From assembly GCA_019117305.1 (NCBI GenBank), contig DWZZ01000029.1, forward strand, positions 1-32,335: a stretch of 32,335 bases of DNA. Direction: 5' to 3'. Below, in pieces: positions 25,095 through 32,335 of this stretch (positions within the stretch are counted from its first letter, which is position 1; each line of letters starts with the position of its first letter). Source of the DNA: Candidatus Mediterraneibacter merdigallinarum (GTDB lineage: Bacteria > Bacillota > Clostridia > Lachnospirales > Lachnospiraceae). The notes below the pieces were generated by a model that was given only the letters and a program-made list of their open reading frames with translations, searched no databases and was not told the origin of the DNA. The translations under genes were made by a program, and so were the position numbers.

Positions 25095-26429
25095 CTATTC
25101 CATCCCCAGTTTGATCTCCAGAATCCTTCTTACCGACTCGTCAATCCGCTCTTCGGTCAGTTCTCCATTTTCCAGAGCAGCCATAACGCCGTCATACGCC
25201 GCCTGAAAATCCGCCGGCATGAGAAGCATATCCACCCCCGCGTTCAAAGCCGCCACCGCAGCCTCCCCGGAGGAATACTGTTCCGTTATGGCGCCCATAT
25301 TCAGAGCGTCTGTTATTACCAGCCCGTCAAAGCCCATATCCTCCCTGAGGAGGTCTGTAACCAACTGCCGGGACAGAGTAGCCGGTGTATTATCCCCGGT
25401 CACTTCCGGGCAGGCGATATGGCTGACCATAATGACCCGCAGTCCGTTGTCCGCCCCGTCCTGAAAGGGAACCAGAGCTCCGCTTTTCAGCTCTTCCAGG
25501 GTTTCCTCCACATAAACATAGCCCTCATGGGAGTCTGCCGTGGTTCCTCCATGTCCGGGGAAGTGTTTGTACATGCCGATAATCCCCTGGTCATTCAGCC
25601 CTTTCAGCTCTGCCGCCGCCATCCGGGATACCAGCTCCGGATCCGAGCCGAAAGAACGGTATTTCACCACCTCATTTGCCGGATTGGTCAGCACGTCCGC
25701 ATCCGGCGCCGCGTCCATATTAAAGCCCAGATCTTTCAGATAGGCTCCGATGATGCTGCCGGTCTCATATGCCTCCTGCGTATCGCCGCCGGCGCCTACT
25801 TCACTCATATTGCCGATCTCCGGCACGCCGAAGGCTGAATTGCTTCCCACTCTTGCTACCTGTCCGCCTTCTTCGTCCACGGACAGGAAAATGGGAAATC
25901 CGCTCCGGGCAGATGCGTACTCCTGGGTGTTTTCAAGCATGGTCCGGGTCTGATCCGGATCTTTCAGATTCTGAGCAAAATAAATCAGACCTCCCACCGG
26001 ATGTTCTTCCAGAGCCTCTCTGGTACCGTCTCCGGCCTGAATCACCGTTCCCACCCCGGTCAGCGCCTCCGGAGTAATCATAAAAAGCTGGTTTACCTTT
26101 TCTTCCAGAGTCATGGAATCCAGTACGCGGTCAATCTTCATTTCCTGCCAGGCCGCTTCCGCCTCCGGGCCGGCCCCCGATACCTCCGCAGCCGCCTGAA
26201 CACCGGCTTTTGCAAAAGGCACTCCCAGAGGAAGGGGCCCGAAACTCTCTGCCCCGTTCTTCCCGGCCGGACCGGCCAGGAACCAGAATGCGCCTGCTCC
26301 CAGAAGAATGCACAGCAGCACTGCCGGAACAGTCCACAGGATCCATCTGCCGCCCTTCTTTTTCTGCTTATTTGCTCTGCCGTATCCGCTGTTTTTTCCG
26401 GAATTGTACTGTCTGCGTCTGTAATGCAT
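25095..26429 (-). CDS. Membrane-anchored GH3 beta-N-acetylhexosaminidase (NagZ-like)
   Basis: A 444-residue single-domain GH3 enzyme. The N-terminus is basic (YRRRQ..KQKKKGGR) and is followed by one membrane helix (about 30-52), so the enzyme faces outside on a membrane anchor. The catalytic barrel starts at about 97 (DRVLDSMTLEEKVNQLF). The NagZ signature KHFPGHGGTTADSH (about 285-298) carries the Asp-His acid/base loop, and VITDALNMG holds the nucleophile Asp near 372. NagZ-type enzymes remove terminal GlcNAc from muropeptides or chitin-type sugars. The ATG lies 1 base after the stop of the upstream GH3 gene, so the two are probably co-translated. Confidence 0.92.
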   Translation of the reverse strand: MHYRRRQYNSGKNSGYGRANKQKKKGGRWILWTVPAVLLCILLGAGAFWFLAGPAGKNGAESFGPLPLGVPFAKAGVQAAAEVSGAGPEAEAAWQEMKIDRVLDSMTLEEKVNQLFMITPEALTGVGTVIQAGDGTREALEEHPVGGLIYFAQNLKDPDQTRTMLENTQEYASARSGFPIFLSVDEEGGQVARVGSNSAFGVPEIGNMSEVGAGGDTQEAYETGSIIGAYLKDLGFNMDAAPDADVLTNPANEVVKYRSFGSDPELVSRMAAAELKGLNDQGIIGMYKHFPGHGGTTADSHEGYVYVEETLEELKSGALVPFQDGADNGLRVIMVSHIACPEVTGDNTPATLSRQLVTDLLREDMGFDGLVITDALNMGAITEQYSSGEAAVAALNAGVDMLLMPADFQAAYDGVMAALENGELTEERIDESVRRILEIKLGME

Positions 26430-26430
26430 G

Positions 26431-28971
26431 TTATTTTTCGGTCCTTTCTTTCTGTCTTTCCTGTTTTTCTTTCTGTCTGCGGTACGCCTGGTATATTCTG
26501 GAGCCGGTTATGCCCTTCAGCACATTTGCCGCGCACCGTCTCAGATCTTCTCTTTTAACGGCTCCGCTCTTTACTGCATTTTTCAGCCCGCGGACTGCGC
26601 TTCTGCCGCCCGGCATGATCAGATCATTTCCGGACGCCACAGCCCGCGCATGGCTTCCAAGTCCCTTGCCTGTGGCAAGCCAGTCCGTCATCACAAGCCC
26701 GTCAAATCCCCATTCGCACCGGAGCACTCCATCCAGCAGCACTTTGCTGTTATTTACATAAGTGCCGTTCACCTTATTATAGCTGGACATGACAGCGCCC
26801 GGCCTTCCTTCTTCAACCGCGATCCGGAACGCTCTCAGGTAAATCTCCCGCAGAGCCCGCTCATTCACATTCGCGTTGGTCCGGTTCCGGTTTTCTTCCT
26901 GATTGTTGCAGCAGAAATGCTTTATGGTGGCAAAGCAGCCCCTTCGGGACTGAACGCCTCTTGTCACTGCCGCGGCTGTCTTTCCCGCAAGCAGCGGATC
27001 TTCAGAATAGTATTCAAAATTCCGTCCGCACAGAGGATTCCGGTGTATATTGAGAGCCGGAGCCAGCCAGTATGTCACTCCATAAGCCTCCATCTCTTTT
27101 CCCACTGCTTCCCCCACAGTTTCCGCGAGAGGCAGATTCCAGGACTGAGCCAGAGACAGCCCTGCCGGAAATGAGGTGGCAAACTGATAAATACATGGCT
27201 GTTTCTCCGGATTTCCCAGGCTGAATCTGGTCAGCACTTTCGGGAAATATTTCATGGCTGACATAGATGGCTCAACACCTTTTACCTTTCCGCTTCTTGT
27301 GACTGTGGACATCCGCTGCAAACGGAGTCCGGCAGGCCCGTCCGCCAGACAGACATTTGGGATTCCTTTTCCCAGCAGCCGTCCGGTAGTATAACCTGCT
27401 GACCCCGGAGCTTCGAAAAATCTGGGGCCGCCGCCATGTACTCCCGCGCCCACAAGCAGTTCACACAGCTCATCATCATCCAGAGAATCCAGAAGTTTCG
27501 AAACTTCCCCTTCGCGAGGAATCTCCGGCAGCACGTACCGGTGCGTCTTCGCCGCAATTTTCTCCGCGCTGACTGCAATCCGCTCCACATCTGTATCCTG
27601 TATATCCGCCGTATCATCCAGCTGCGGAGGATCAATCTCCTTTACTTTGCTCATTCCCCTACATACAGACCGGCAGACCTCTGTCACTGCATCCCGATCC
27701 AGCGTAAGTACGGCAGCCGGCCATGTATTCCGGCTGGATGTTCCCAGACGCAGCACATAGTCTCCGGCCTCCAGCACATAGCTGGCATCTTCTTCCCGAA
27801 AATATGCCAGATCTCTCAGATCAAAATCAAGCTGCAGCTCCATGCTTTCTCCCGGCGCCAGCTCCCGGGTCTTGCCGAATGCGGCCAGTTTCTGATACTC
27901 TTTCGGCGCCCCGGTCTGCGGACAGCTTACATAGAGCTGGACCACTTCTTTTCCCGAAAACCGACTGCCTGTATTGGTCACTTTAACTTTTACCTGTACC
28001 GATACGGCACCGTCCGCCTGGCGTACATTCACCTGCTCCTTTTCCACAGAAAAGTCTGTGTAGGAGAGACCATAGCCGAAAGGATACCGGGGTTCTGCTC
28101 CGAAACTGTCAAAATAACGATATCCCACATAAATACCTTCCCGGTAATACTCTTCATCCACATTTCCATTCAGGTAGCTGTATTCCATTGCGCAGGGAAT
28201 ATCTTCATATTTTCCGGACCATGTATCTGCCGTTTTTCCCGATGGAGACGTCTTTCCGCTGATCAGATCCGCGAACGCCCTGCCGCCTTCCATTCCCTGC
28301 TGGGCAAAGAAAACAACGCTGTTAATGCCATGGATTCTGTCCAGGAAACTCATGTCAAAGACTGAGCCTGTATTGATTACTACAATTGTCCTGTCATATC
28401 CTTCGGCGCATGTCTTCAGGTTGGCCAGTTCCGCGTCAGACAGAGAATATTCTCCGCCCTCAAGCCTTTTGTCTCCGCCCTCGCCTGCCTGACGCGCAAC
28501 TACATAAATACATGTATCCGTATCAGAGGCCTGAATATCCGTCTCTGTAACCGGCTGCCCGAAAGGATACTGATAGGGAACACTCATAAAATTTATGATT
28601 TCAGCAGGTTTCATCCGCATGATTTTCCGCCGGAACTCTTTCCGGAACGCTTCCTCGCCCTCCCGGTACAGTCCGGCATACTCCTCAATCCATTTCTTTG
28701 TCGTCACAGTAAATCCGGCCTGCTCCAGACCTTCCAGGATGGTCACTGCATGCCGCTCATTTACCTCACCTGAACCGGTTCCGCCTTTGATCGTCATCCC
28801 TGCTCCGGCTCCGTACAGCGCAATTTTCCCGGGAACGAGGGGAAGTGTTCCGTCATTTTCCAGCAGTACGATCCCTTCCAGCGCCGCCCGATAGGAAATC
28901 TCTTTGTTTGCTTCTTCCAGAGGCGTTACCCTGTCTGTAAACGCCGCTTTATTTCTGATCTTTATTTTCAT
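26431..28971 (-). CDS. GH3 beta-glucosidase with permuted domain order
   Basis: An 846-residue glycosidase in which the usual GH3 domain order is reversed. The N-terminal part (about 20-310) is what is normally the C-terminal alpha/beta sandwich (LLENDGTLPL, GMEGGRAFADLISG, YPFGYGLSYT). A fibronectin-III-like domain follows (about 315-420). The (alpha/beta)8 barrel comes last (about 505-830), with CLADGPAGLR, APALNIHRNPLCGRNFEYYSED, TIKHFCCNNQEENR and the nucleophile in VMTDWLATG (Asp near 761). This order is known for beta-glucosidases of Butyrivibrio fibrisolvens and Ruminococcus albus, so it is rare but established. No signal peptide is seen, so it is probably cytosolic, acting on imported oligosaccharides. 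GGAGG lies 9 bases before the ATG. The C-terminal tail is a charged Lys/Glu/Arg stretch. Confidence 0.94.
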   Translation of the reverse strand: MKIKIRNKAAFTDRVTPLEEANKEISYRAALEGIVLLENDGTLPLVPGKIALYGAGAGMTIKGGTGSGEVNERHAVTILEGLEQAGFTVTTKKWIEEYAGLYREGEEAFRKEFRRKIMRMKPAEIINFMSVPYQYPFGQPVTETDIQASDTDTCIYVVARQAGEGGDKRLEGGEYSLSDAELANLKTCAEGYDRTIVVINTGSVFDMSFLDRIHGINSVVFFAQQGMEGGRAFADLISGKTSPSGKTADTWSGKYEDIPCAMEYSYLNGNVDEEYYREGIYVGYRYFDSFGAEPRYPFGYGLSYTDFSVEKEQVNVRQADGAVSVQVKVKVTNTGSRFSGKEVVQLYVSCPQTGAPKEYQKLAAFGKTRELAPGESMELQLDFDLRDLAYFREEDASYVLEAGDYVLRLGTSSRNTWPAAVLTLDRDAVTEVCRSVCRGMSKVKEIDPPQLDDTADIQDTDVERIAVSAEKIAAKTHRYVLPEIPREGEVSKLLDSLDDDELCELLVGAGVHGGGPRFFEAPGSAGYTTGRLLGKGIPNVCLADGPAGLRLQRMSTVTRSGKVKGVEPSMSAMKYFPKVLTRFSLGNPEKQPCIYQFATSFPAGLSLAQSWNLPLAETVGEAVGKEMEAYGVTYWLAPALNIHRNPLCGRNFEYYSEDPLLAGKTAAAVTRGVQSRRGCFATIKHFCCNNQEENRNRTNANVNERALREIYLRAFRIAVEEGRPGAVMSSYNKVNGTYVNNSKVLLDGVLRCEWGFDGLVMTDWLATGKGLGSHARAVASGNDLIMPGGRSAVRGLKNAVKSGAVKREDLRRCAANVLKGITGSRIYQAYRRQKEKQERQKERTEK

Positions 28972-28999
28972 GGCCGGTTCCTCCTTTTTCTCTTATGCT

Positions 29000-29030
29000 A
29001 TTATAAGGCAAACCACACAGATTTTGTAAA
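29000..29030 (-). promoter_or_regulatory. Candidate promoter of the GH3 pair
   Basis: On the minus strand a perfect TATAAT (29000-29005) lies about 30 bases before the GH3 start; TTTACA (29025-29030) is 19 bases upstream, slightly long spacing. Confidence 0.5.
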
Positions 29031-29045
29031 AAAATAAAAAAAGTA

Positions 29046-29074
29046 TTGTTTTTTATTCTCATCCTGCTTATTCT
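29046..29074 (+). promoter_or_regulatory. Candidate promoter of purC
   Basis: TTGTTT (29046-29051), a 17-base spacer and TATTCT (29069-29074) lie about 85 bases before purC; an overlapping TATTAT follows. The leader then holds a 10-bp hairpin with one mismatch (29092-29101 with 29117-29126). I see no purine riboswitch core. Confidence 0.4.
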
Positions 29075-29159
29075 ATTATAGGAACACAAACGGCAGTCCG
29101 GCCGCACACAGCCCTTCCGGACCGCCAGAAACATATTATAAACAGACGAGGTATACAAA

Positions 29160-30023
29160 ATGAAACCGATTAAAGAAGGAAAAGTACGCGAAATCTATGA
29201 CAACGGCGACAGCCTGATTCTGGTTGCGACTGACCGGATCAGCTGTTTTGACGTTATCCTGAAAAACACGATTACCAAAAAAGGAACCGTGCTCACACAG
29301 ATGTCCAAGTTCTGGTTTAACATGACAAAGGATATCCTGCCGAATCATATGATTTCCACAGATGTAAAAGATATGCCGGAATTTTTCCGGAAACCGGAAT
29401 TTGACGGGAACAGTATGATGTGCAAAAAGCTGAACATGCTTCCCATCGAATGCATTGTCCGCGGATATATTACAGGCAGCGGCTGGGCAAGCTATCAGAA
29501 AGACGGCACTGTATGCGGCATCCGCCTGCCGGAAGGTCTCAAAGAATCCGATAAACTGCCGGAGCCGATCTATACACCGTCCACAAAGGCTGAGATCGGC
29601 GACCACGATGAGAATATTTCCTATGAGCAGAGCATTGCTCATCTTGAAAAGGCATTCCCGGGCAAAGGGGAAGAATACGCTTCCAAGCTCCGCGACTACA
29701 CTATCGCCCTTTACAAAAAATGTGCGGATTATGCCCTGAGCCGCGGTATCATTATCGCAGATACCAAGTTCGAATTCGGTCTGGACGAAAACGGCAATAT
29801 CGTGCTGGGCGACGAGATGCTCACACCGGACAGCTCCCGTTTCTGGCCGGCTGACGGATATGAGCCGGGACACGGCCAGCCCTCCTTTGACAAACAGTTT
29901 GCCCGCGACTGGCTCAAAGCCAACCCGGACAATGACTGGACGCTTCCGGATGATATCGTGCAGAAAACAATTGATAAATATCTGCAGGGATACGAGATGC
30001 TGACAGGAGAGAAACTGCAGTAA
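29160..30023 (+). CDS. purC: Phosphoribosylaminoimidazole-succinocarboxamide synthase
   Basis: A 287-residue cytosolic ligase of purine synthesis that joins CAIR and aspartate using ATP to give SAICAR. The N-terminus KEGKVREIYD is the conserved nucleotide-binding start. The first signature is LPIECIVRGYITGSGWASY and the second is IADTKFEFG; DEMLTPDSSRFWP is also typical. Length matches the longer family members. The ATG is preceded by a GAGG site. It stands alone here, apart from other pur genes, and diverges from the GH3 pair. Confidence 0.97.
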   Translation: MKPIKEGKVREIYDNGDSLILVATDRISCFDVILKNTITKKGTVLTQMSKFWFNMTKDILPNHMISTDVKDMPEFFRKPEFDGNSMMCKKLNMLPIECIVRGYITGSGWASYQKDGTVCGIRLPEGLKESDKLPEPIYTPSTKAEIGDHDENISYEQSIAHLEKAFPGKGEEYASKLRDYTIALYKKCADYALSRGIIIADTKFEFGLDENGNIVLGDEMLTPDSSRFWPADGYEPGHGQPSFDKQFARDWLKANPDNDWTLPDDIVQKTIDKYLQGYEMLTGEKLQ

Positions 30024-30088
30024 TACGGTTTCAATTAAAGACAGATTCAGCAGAACCGGTCACTCCGGTCTTTCTAAATGAATACTGA

Positions 30089-30191
30089 TATAAAATCATT
30101 CCCGCAGTATATGCAAGAACAGGAAATAGTACTGTCACAGACAGTTTTATGGATATTCCACATATCAGCATTATACTGCGGGAATTTTATA
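30089..30191. repeat. Nested inverted repeat of about 100 bp
   Basis: Outer arms at 30089-30111 and 30172-30191 pair through TATAAAA and TTCCCGCAGTATA, with a 3-base bulge on the left; 14 bp are perfect (30098-30111 with 30172-30185). TGC/GCA extends the stem inward. Inside is a second hairpin, ACTGTC-ACA-GACAGT (30131-30145), with GGAAATA/TATTCC nearby. The whole could be a small non-autonomous element or a structured RNA. Confidence 0.65.
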
Positions 30192-30317
30192 CTTCAGACA
30201 GCAGCATTCACTTCTGCCTTCTTTCGGGTTAAAACCACCTGTTCTGTATATTTTTTTAAGCAATTCACAGGGATACTTTTCTGACATATAAAACATTTTT
30301 ACTCCCGGCATTTAATT

Positions 30318-30355
30318 GCGAATGTATTGCTTTTGTCCATACATTTGCGTATAAT
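30318..30355 (+). promoter_or_regulatory. Promoter and operator of the antitoxin gene
   Basis: TTGCTT (30327-30332), a 17-base spacer and a perfect TATAAT (30350-30355) lie 45 bases before the antitoxin. An inverted repeat, GCGAATGTAT (30318-30327) with ATACATTTGC (30339-30348), 9 of 10 matching, overlaps the -35 and the spacer. This placement is expected for autorepression by a ribbon-helix-helix antitoxin. Confidence 0.65.
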
Positions 30356-30399
30356 AGAATTGAAAATGAAGACATTAAATCCCGAAAGGAGTTTTTAAT

Positions 30400-30702
30400 A
30401 TGGCAAAATCAGCGAACCTTTATGCACGAATCGAGCCAGAAGTAAAAGAACAGGCGGAAACGATCTTAAATGCACTGGGCATTCCGGCGTCCAATGCAAT
30501 CACCATGTTCTATAAGCAGATCATTCTTCACAGGGGCCTGCCCTTTGACGTAAAACTGCCAGATCCCCCTATGAATATCAGCCGTATGACGCCGGAGCAG
30601 TTAAACACAGAACTTGAGAAAGGATACGCGGATATCCAGGCGGAACGCACCCGCCCGGCTTCGGAGGTGTTTGCCGATATCCGTAAGGAACATGGCGTAT
30701 GA
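30400..30702 (+). CDS. RelB/DinJ family antitoxin
   Basis: A 100-residue type II antitoxin. The N-terminal ribbon-helix-helix part (NLYARIEPEVKEQAETILNALGIPASNAITMFYKQI) is the RelB/DinJ DNA-binding dimer domain; GLPFDVKLPDPP is also typical. The C-terminal half would wrap the toxin. AAGGAG lies 8 bases upstream. Its TGA overlaps the ATG of the toxin gene (ATGA), the normal operon form. Since the toxin is broken, this is now an orphan antitoxin that may still act as a DNA-binding repressor at 30318-30348. Confidence 0.93.
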   Translation: MAKSANLYARIEPEVKEQAETILNALGIPASNAITMFYKQIILHRGLPFDVKLPDPPMNISRMTPEQLNTELEKGYADIQAERTRPASEVFADIRKEHGV

Positions 30703-30909
30703 TTTATAAAGTTCAAATTACAACAGAAGCGGAGAATGACCTTCGAGGCATTTTTGAATATATTTCATCTGACCTGCAGTCAGTTCAGAATGCCGGTGGA
30801 CAATTACCTGGTATTCTATGTACCAAACCATAAGAAGCAAACCGTCACAGTCATGCGCGTCATGTATGGCGGACGAGACATAGACAGACAGTTAAACCCT
30901 CTTTTGTAA
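30699..30909 (+). pseudogene. RelE/ParE-type toxin remnant, internally deleted and frameshifted
   Basis: It starts with ATG overlapping the antitoxin stop and reads MIYKVQITTEAENDLRGIFE, then YISSDLQSVQNAGGQL, which is the normal N-terminal helix pair of a ParE/RelE toxin. The frame stops at TAA 30831-30833 after 44 codons. In the +1 frame, from 30790, the sequence MPVDNYLVFYVP...TVMRVMYGGRDIDRQL matches the C-terminal half of the same family and ends at TAA 30907-30909. About 35 central codons are missing compared with usual toxins of about 105 residues. An active toxin is not expected. Confidence 0.85.
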
Positions 30910-30978
30910 TTCACATGCTGTCCGCGTATAACAGCTCGAATACAGAAACAGTCCCCGGCTCTTTTTCTATAAAATATC

Positions 30979-31341
30979 TTATTTTAACATTTCCTCTTTC
31001 TTCTCCAGAATCGCCGCAACAGCAGCACATGCCGGACAGTCACAGTATTTTCCGCCTGCGGCCTTAATCTGACGTCCGTGTTCAGCTACACCTTTTGCAG
31101 CTTCCTCACCGCCGAATACTTTTGCGCCCATCTCTGACTCCGCAAATGCAATCAGATTGTCTACCGGCATAATGTCAGCTTCCAGCTCCTCAATGTATCT
31201 GGCTGTCTCTTCCGCCTCTTTGTCTGTACCGGCAGCATCCAGCCATGCCTGCGCCGCTGCTTTTGCCTCTGCACTGCAGGAATGCGCTGCCATAAGATCC
31301 TTTGTTTTTTCAATAACAAAATCACGTACTTCTTTTGTCAT
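30979..31341 (-). CDS. Small CDCPAC protein of unknown function
   Basis: A 120-residue soluble protein, Ala/Glu-rich and predicted mostly helical, with no signal peptide or membrane segment. Cysteines are at HSCSAE near the N-terminus and in KYCDCPACAAV near the C-terminus, a spacing that could bind a metal or form disulfides. Similar short clostridial proteins are, as far as I recall, often named molecular chaperone Hsp90 in automated annotation; I see no GHKL ATPase motif or other Hsp90 feature to justify that. An AAGG site precedes the ATG, and an extended -10 (TGATACAAT) lies about 35-40 bases upstream. The function is unknown. Confidence 0.8.
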   Translation of the reverse strand: MTKEVRDFVIEKTKDLMAAHSCSAEAKAAAQAWLDAAGTDKEAEETARYIEELEADIMPVDNLIAFAESEMGAKVFGGEEAAKGVAEHGRQIKAAGGKYCDCPACAAVAAILEKKEEMLK

Positions 31342-31374
31342 AACAAAAACCTTCTTTCTTATAAATTTGTCTCT

Positions 31375-31383
31375 ATTGTATCA
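31375..31383 (-). promoter_or_regulatory. Extended -10 promoter of the CDCPAC gene
   Basis: On the minus strand TGATACAAT (TG plus TACAAT at 31375-31380) fits an extended -10 box about 35-40 bases before the start. No good -35 is visible. Confidence 0.4.
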
Positions 31384-31554
31384 CATGATCCAGGATTTTA
31401 CGATATACTTCCCTTAACCGAAAAAATTATCGGGTAAATATATCAAATCCGGAATTCTGCCGGATTTACTGATGTCATTTTCTTACTGCTGCGGTATACC
31501 CCTGAAGAAGGAGGTATCAGCCCCGGTAAACGATCCGTAGATTTTCCGGAACTG

Positions 31555-31968
31555 ATGAATTCCGAAAAATCGAGCAAAAGAAACGATAATATTTCTAATA
31601 TTGATTTAAAATATATGATAACTGATATGGCTGAAATGGATAACAAAAACCGGCAGGACAATCGTATCATTGCATGGACTGCATATCCGGTCGTAATCAT
31701 AACCGCACTCTGGGCTGTATTATCCGGTCATGCAAGTATTCTCGCGGCATGGATATTCGGCGCCGCCGTCGCTCTTGCCATAACAGGGCTCTGTCTCTTT
31801 GCCGTTAATCAGAACGATACTCCCGGCCGCAGAATCTATGGTATATTTATGATTCTCGGAACAGGACTTTCTTTACTGTTTTCATATTTAATGGGATTCA
31901 ACAGTTCAATCCTGTTGTGTGTGGTATTTATCCTGTTCAGTACCGTAGTGGGAATCGCCATCCGGTAA
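31555..31968 (+). CDS. Small membrane protein of unknown function
   Basis: A 137-residue protein with a polar N-terminus (about 1-38, rich in Lys, Asn and Asp) and four hydrophobic stretches (about 39-58, 62-84, 95-113 and 116-136). I recognise no family. The ATG at 31555 has only a weak site (CCGGAA) upstream. The frame stays open upstream to about 31437, past a good AAGGAGG at about 31508-31514, but there is no ATG, GTG or TTG at proper distance after that site, so the start is uncertain. A strong hairpin terminator follows the stop. Confidence 0.65.
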   Translation: MNSEKSSKRNDNISNIDLKYMITDMAEMDNKNRQDNRIIAWTAYPVVIITALWAVLSGHASILAAWIFGAAVALAITGLCLFAVNQNDTPGRRIYGIFMILGTGLSLLFSYLMGFNSSILLCVVFILFSTVVGIAIR

Positions 31969-31986
31969 AACAGAAAAGGCGCACAT

Positions 31987-32030
31987 AAAAATATCTTCCG
32001 AAAACTTTATTGTGATCAGAAGATATTTTT
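31987..32030. terminator. Bidirectional intrinsic terminator
   Basis: A 12-bp perfect stem (AAAAATATCTTC with GAAGATATTTTT) and a 20-base loop have A and T runs on both sides. It can end both the small membrane protein transcript (plus) and the convergent ABC transporter transcript (minus). Confidence 0.8.
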
Positions 32031-32105
32031 TCATTTCTTTATAAATATTATAGCTCTTTCAATTCTTTAGATATGTTCCCACTCACCCCGGACACATGTC
32101 TGTTT

Positions 32106-32335
32106 TCAGGAGCGATTCTGCATCAGCACGCCTCTCTTCAGACGAAAGACCACATCCGCCTGATCTGCCAGCTCACCGGAATGGGTCACTACAATAACAC
32201 ACTTATTCATCCTGTGAGCACTGTCTTTGAGTATTTCCGTAATGTCTCCGGCGGTATCTTCGTCCAGACTGCCGGTAGGCTCATCCGCCAGAATAACCGG
32301 CGATTCACTGGCCAGGGCCCGGGCGATGGCCACCC
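32106..32335 (-). CDS. ABC transporter ATP-binding protein, C-terminal end (partial)
   Basis: Only the last 75 or so residues lie inside the window; the 5' part continues past the right edge. The visible part starts after the signature motif (VAIARALA) and contains Walker B with the catalytic Glu (VILADEPTG), the D-loop SLDEDT and the H-loop VTHS. The form is that of the MacB/LolD/FtsE-like group, often paired with an FtsX-type permease for peptides, antibiotics or lipoproteins. The C-terminus is short (RGVLMQNRS), as is usual in that group. Confidence 0.88.
   Translation of the reverse strand, partial: VAIARALASESPVILADEPTGSLDEDTAGDITEILKDSAHRMNKCVIVVTHSGELADQADVVFRLKRGVLMQNRS

Larger units (their letters stand above)
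30024..30399. other. Intergenic region with nested inverted repeat and antitoxin promoter
   Basis: No gene is convincing. A small hairpin (ACCGG-TCACT-type loop-CCGGT, 30055-30069) followed by CTTTCT may be a weak purC terminator. The nested inverted repeat at 30089-30191 and the antitoxin promoter/operator at 30318-30355 fill most of the rest. A 68-codon frame at 30078-30284 has no ribosome site and is built mostly from the inverted repeat. Confidence 0.55.

Noticed and set aside
27436-28365. Open frame of 309 codons on the plus strand
   Set aside because: Antisense shadow of the permuted GH3 gene; Cys- and Arg-rich translation with no domain.
29136-29873. Open frame of 245 codons on the minus strand
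   Set aside because: Antisense to purC, which is clearly the real gene.
30078-30284. Possible 68-residue protein after purC
   Set aside because: No ribosome site, and most of it is made from the nested inverted repeat.

Overview
The window looks like the chromosome of a gut-type Lachnospiraceae (Clostridia, Bacillota). The signs are strong AGGAGG-type ribosome binding sites, moderate G+C, large surface glycosidases with VxTGD-type anchor tails, FIVAR-repeat surface proteins, a domain-permuted GH3 beta-glucosidase of the kind known from Butyrivibrio and Ruminococcus, and a short CDCPAC protein. This is inferred from protein style; no rRNA is present to settle it. No CRISPR array, insertion sequence or prophage was found.

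Layout. (1) 1-13.3 kb, all minus strand: an aldo/keto reductase with a ferredoxin-like tail, a 1767-residue secreted GH127 beta-L-arabinofuranosidase carrying three F5/8-type lectin-like domains, and a 1645-residue FIVAR-repeat surface protein with a duplicated unknown module, then tRNA-Cys(GCA) with its own promoter and terminator. (2) 13.4-16.4 kb, minus: a PepSY lipoprotein next to a histidine kinase/response regulator pair; paired 7-mers with 11-bp period upstream of the lipoprotein gene suggest the pair controls it. (3) 16.4-17.9 kb, plus: an M18 aminopeptidase with a good promoter and a hairpin repeat just before its RBS. (4) 17.9-23.5 kb, minus: a tight five-gene operon coding for an adenylation enzyme, a LysA/BtrK-like PLP decarboxylase, a carrier protein, an MBOAT acyltransferase and an SGNH protein. 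(5) 23.9-29.0 kb: a Gfo/Idh/MocA oxidoreductase (plus) and a pair of GH3 glycosidases (minus). (6) 29.2-32.3 kb: purC, an orphaned RelB/DinJ antitoxin with a deleted toxin, a small Cys protein, a small membrane protein, and the end of an ABC transporter ATPase.

The most interesting system is the five-gene operon. It has the logic of dltABCD (activate an amino acid, load it on a carrier, move it across the membrane, attach it to a surface polymer), but a decarboxylase gene sits between the ligase and the carrier genes and overlaps the carrier gene. The ligase has Ser where D-Ala ligases have the enantiomer-selecting Cys, and by eye a Lys at pocket position 239 (PheA numbering), as in some Glu-activating NRPS domains. 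Together with the known butirosin BtrJ/BtrI/BtrK logic (Glu loaded on a carrier, then decarboxylated to GABA), this suggests a surface polymer decorated with a decarboxylated amino acid such as GABA instead of D-alanine. That is an inference from sequence, not a demonstrated function.

Other points of note are a 40-bp dispersed repeat present at both 3-43 and 23611-23650, tandem 22-bp repeats in front of the five-gene operon, a 100-bp nested inverted repeat after purC, and a toxin gene broken at what looks like a microhomology deletion.
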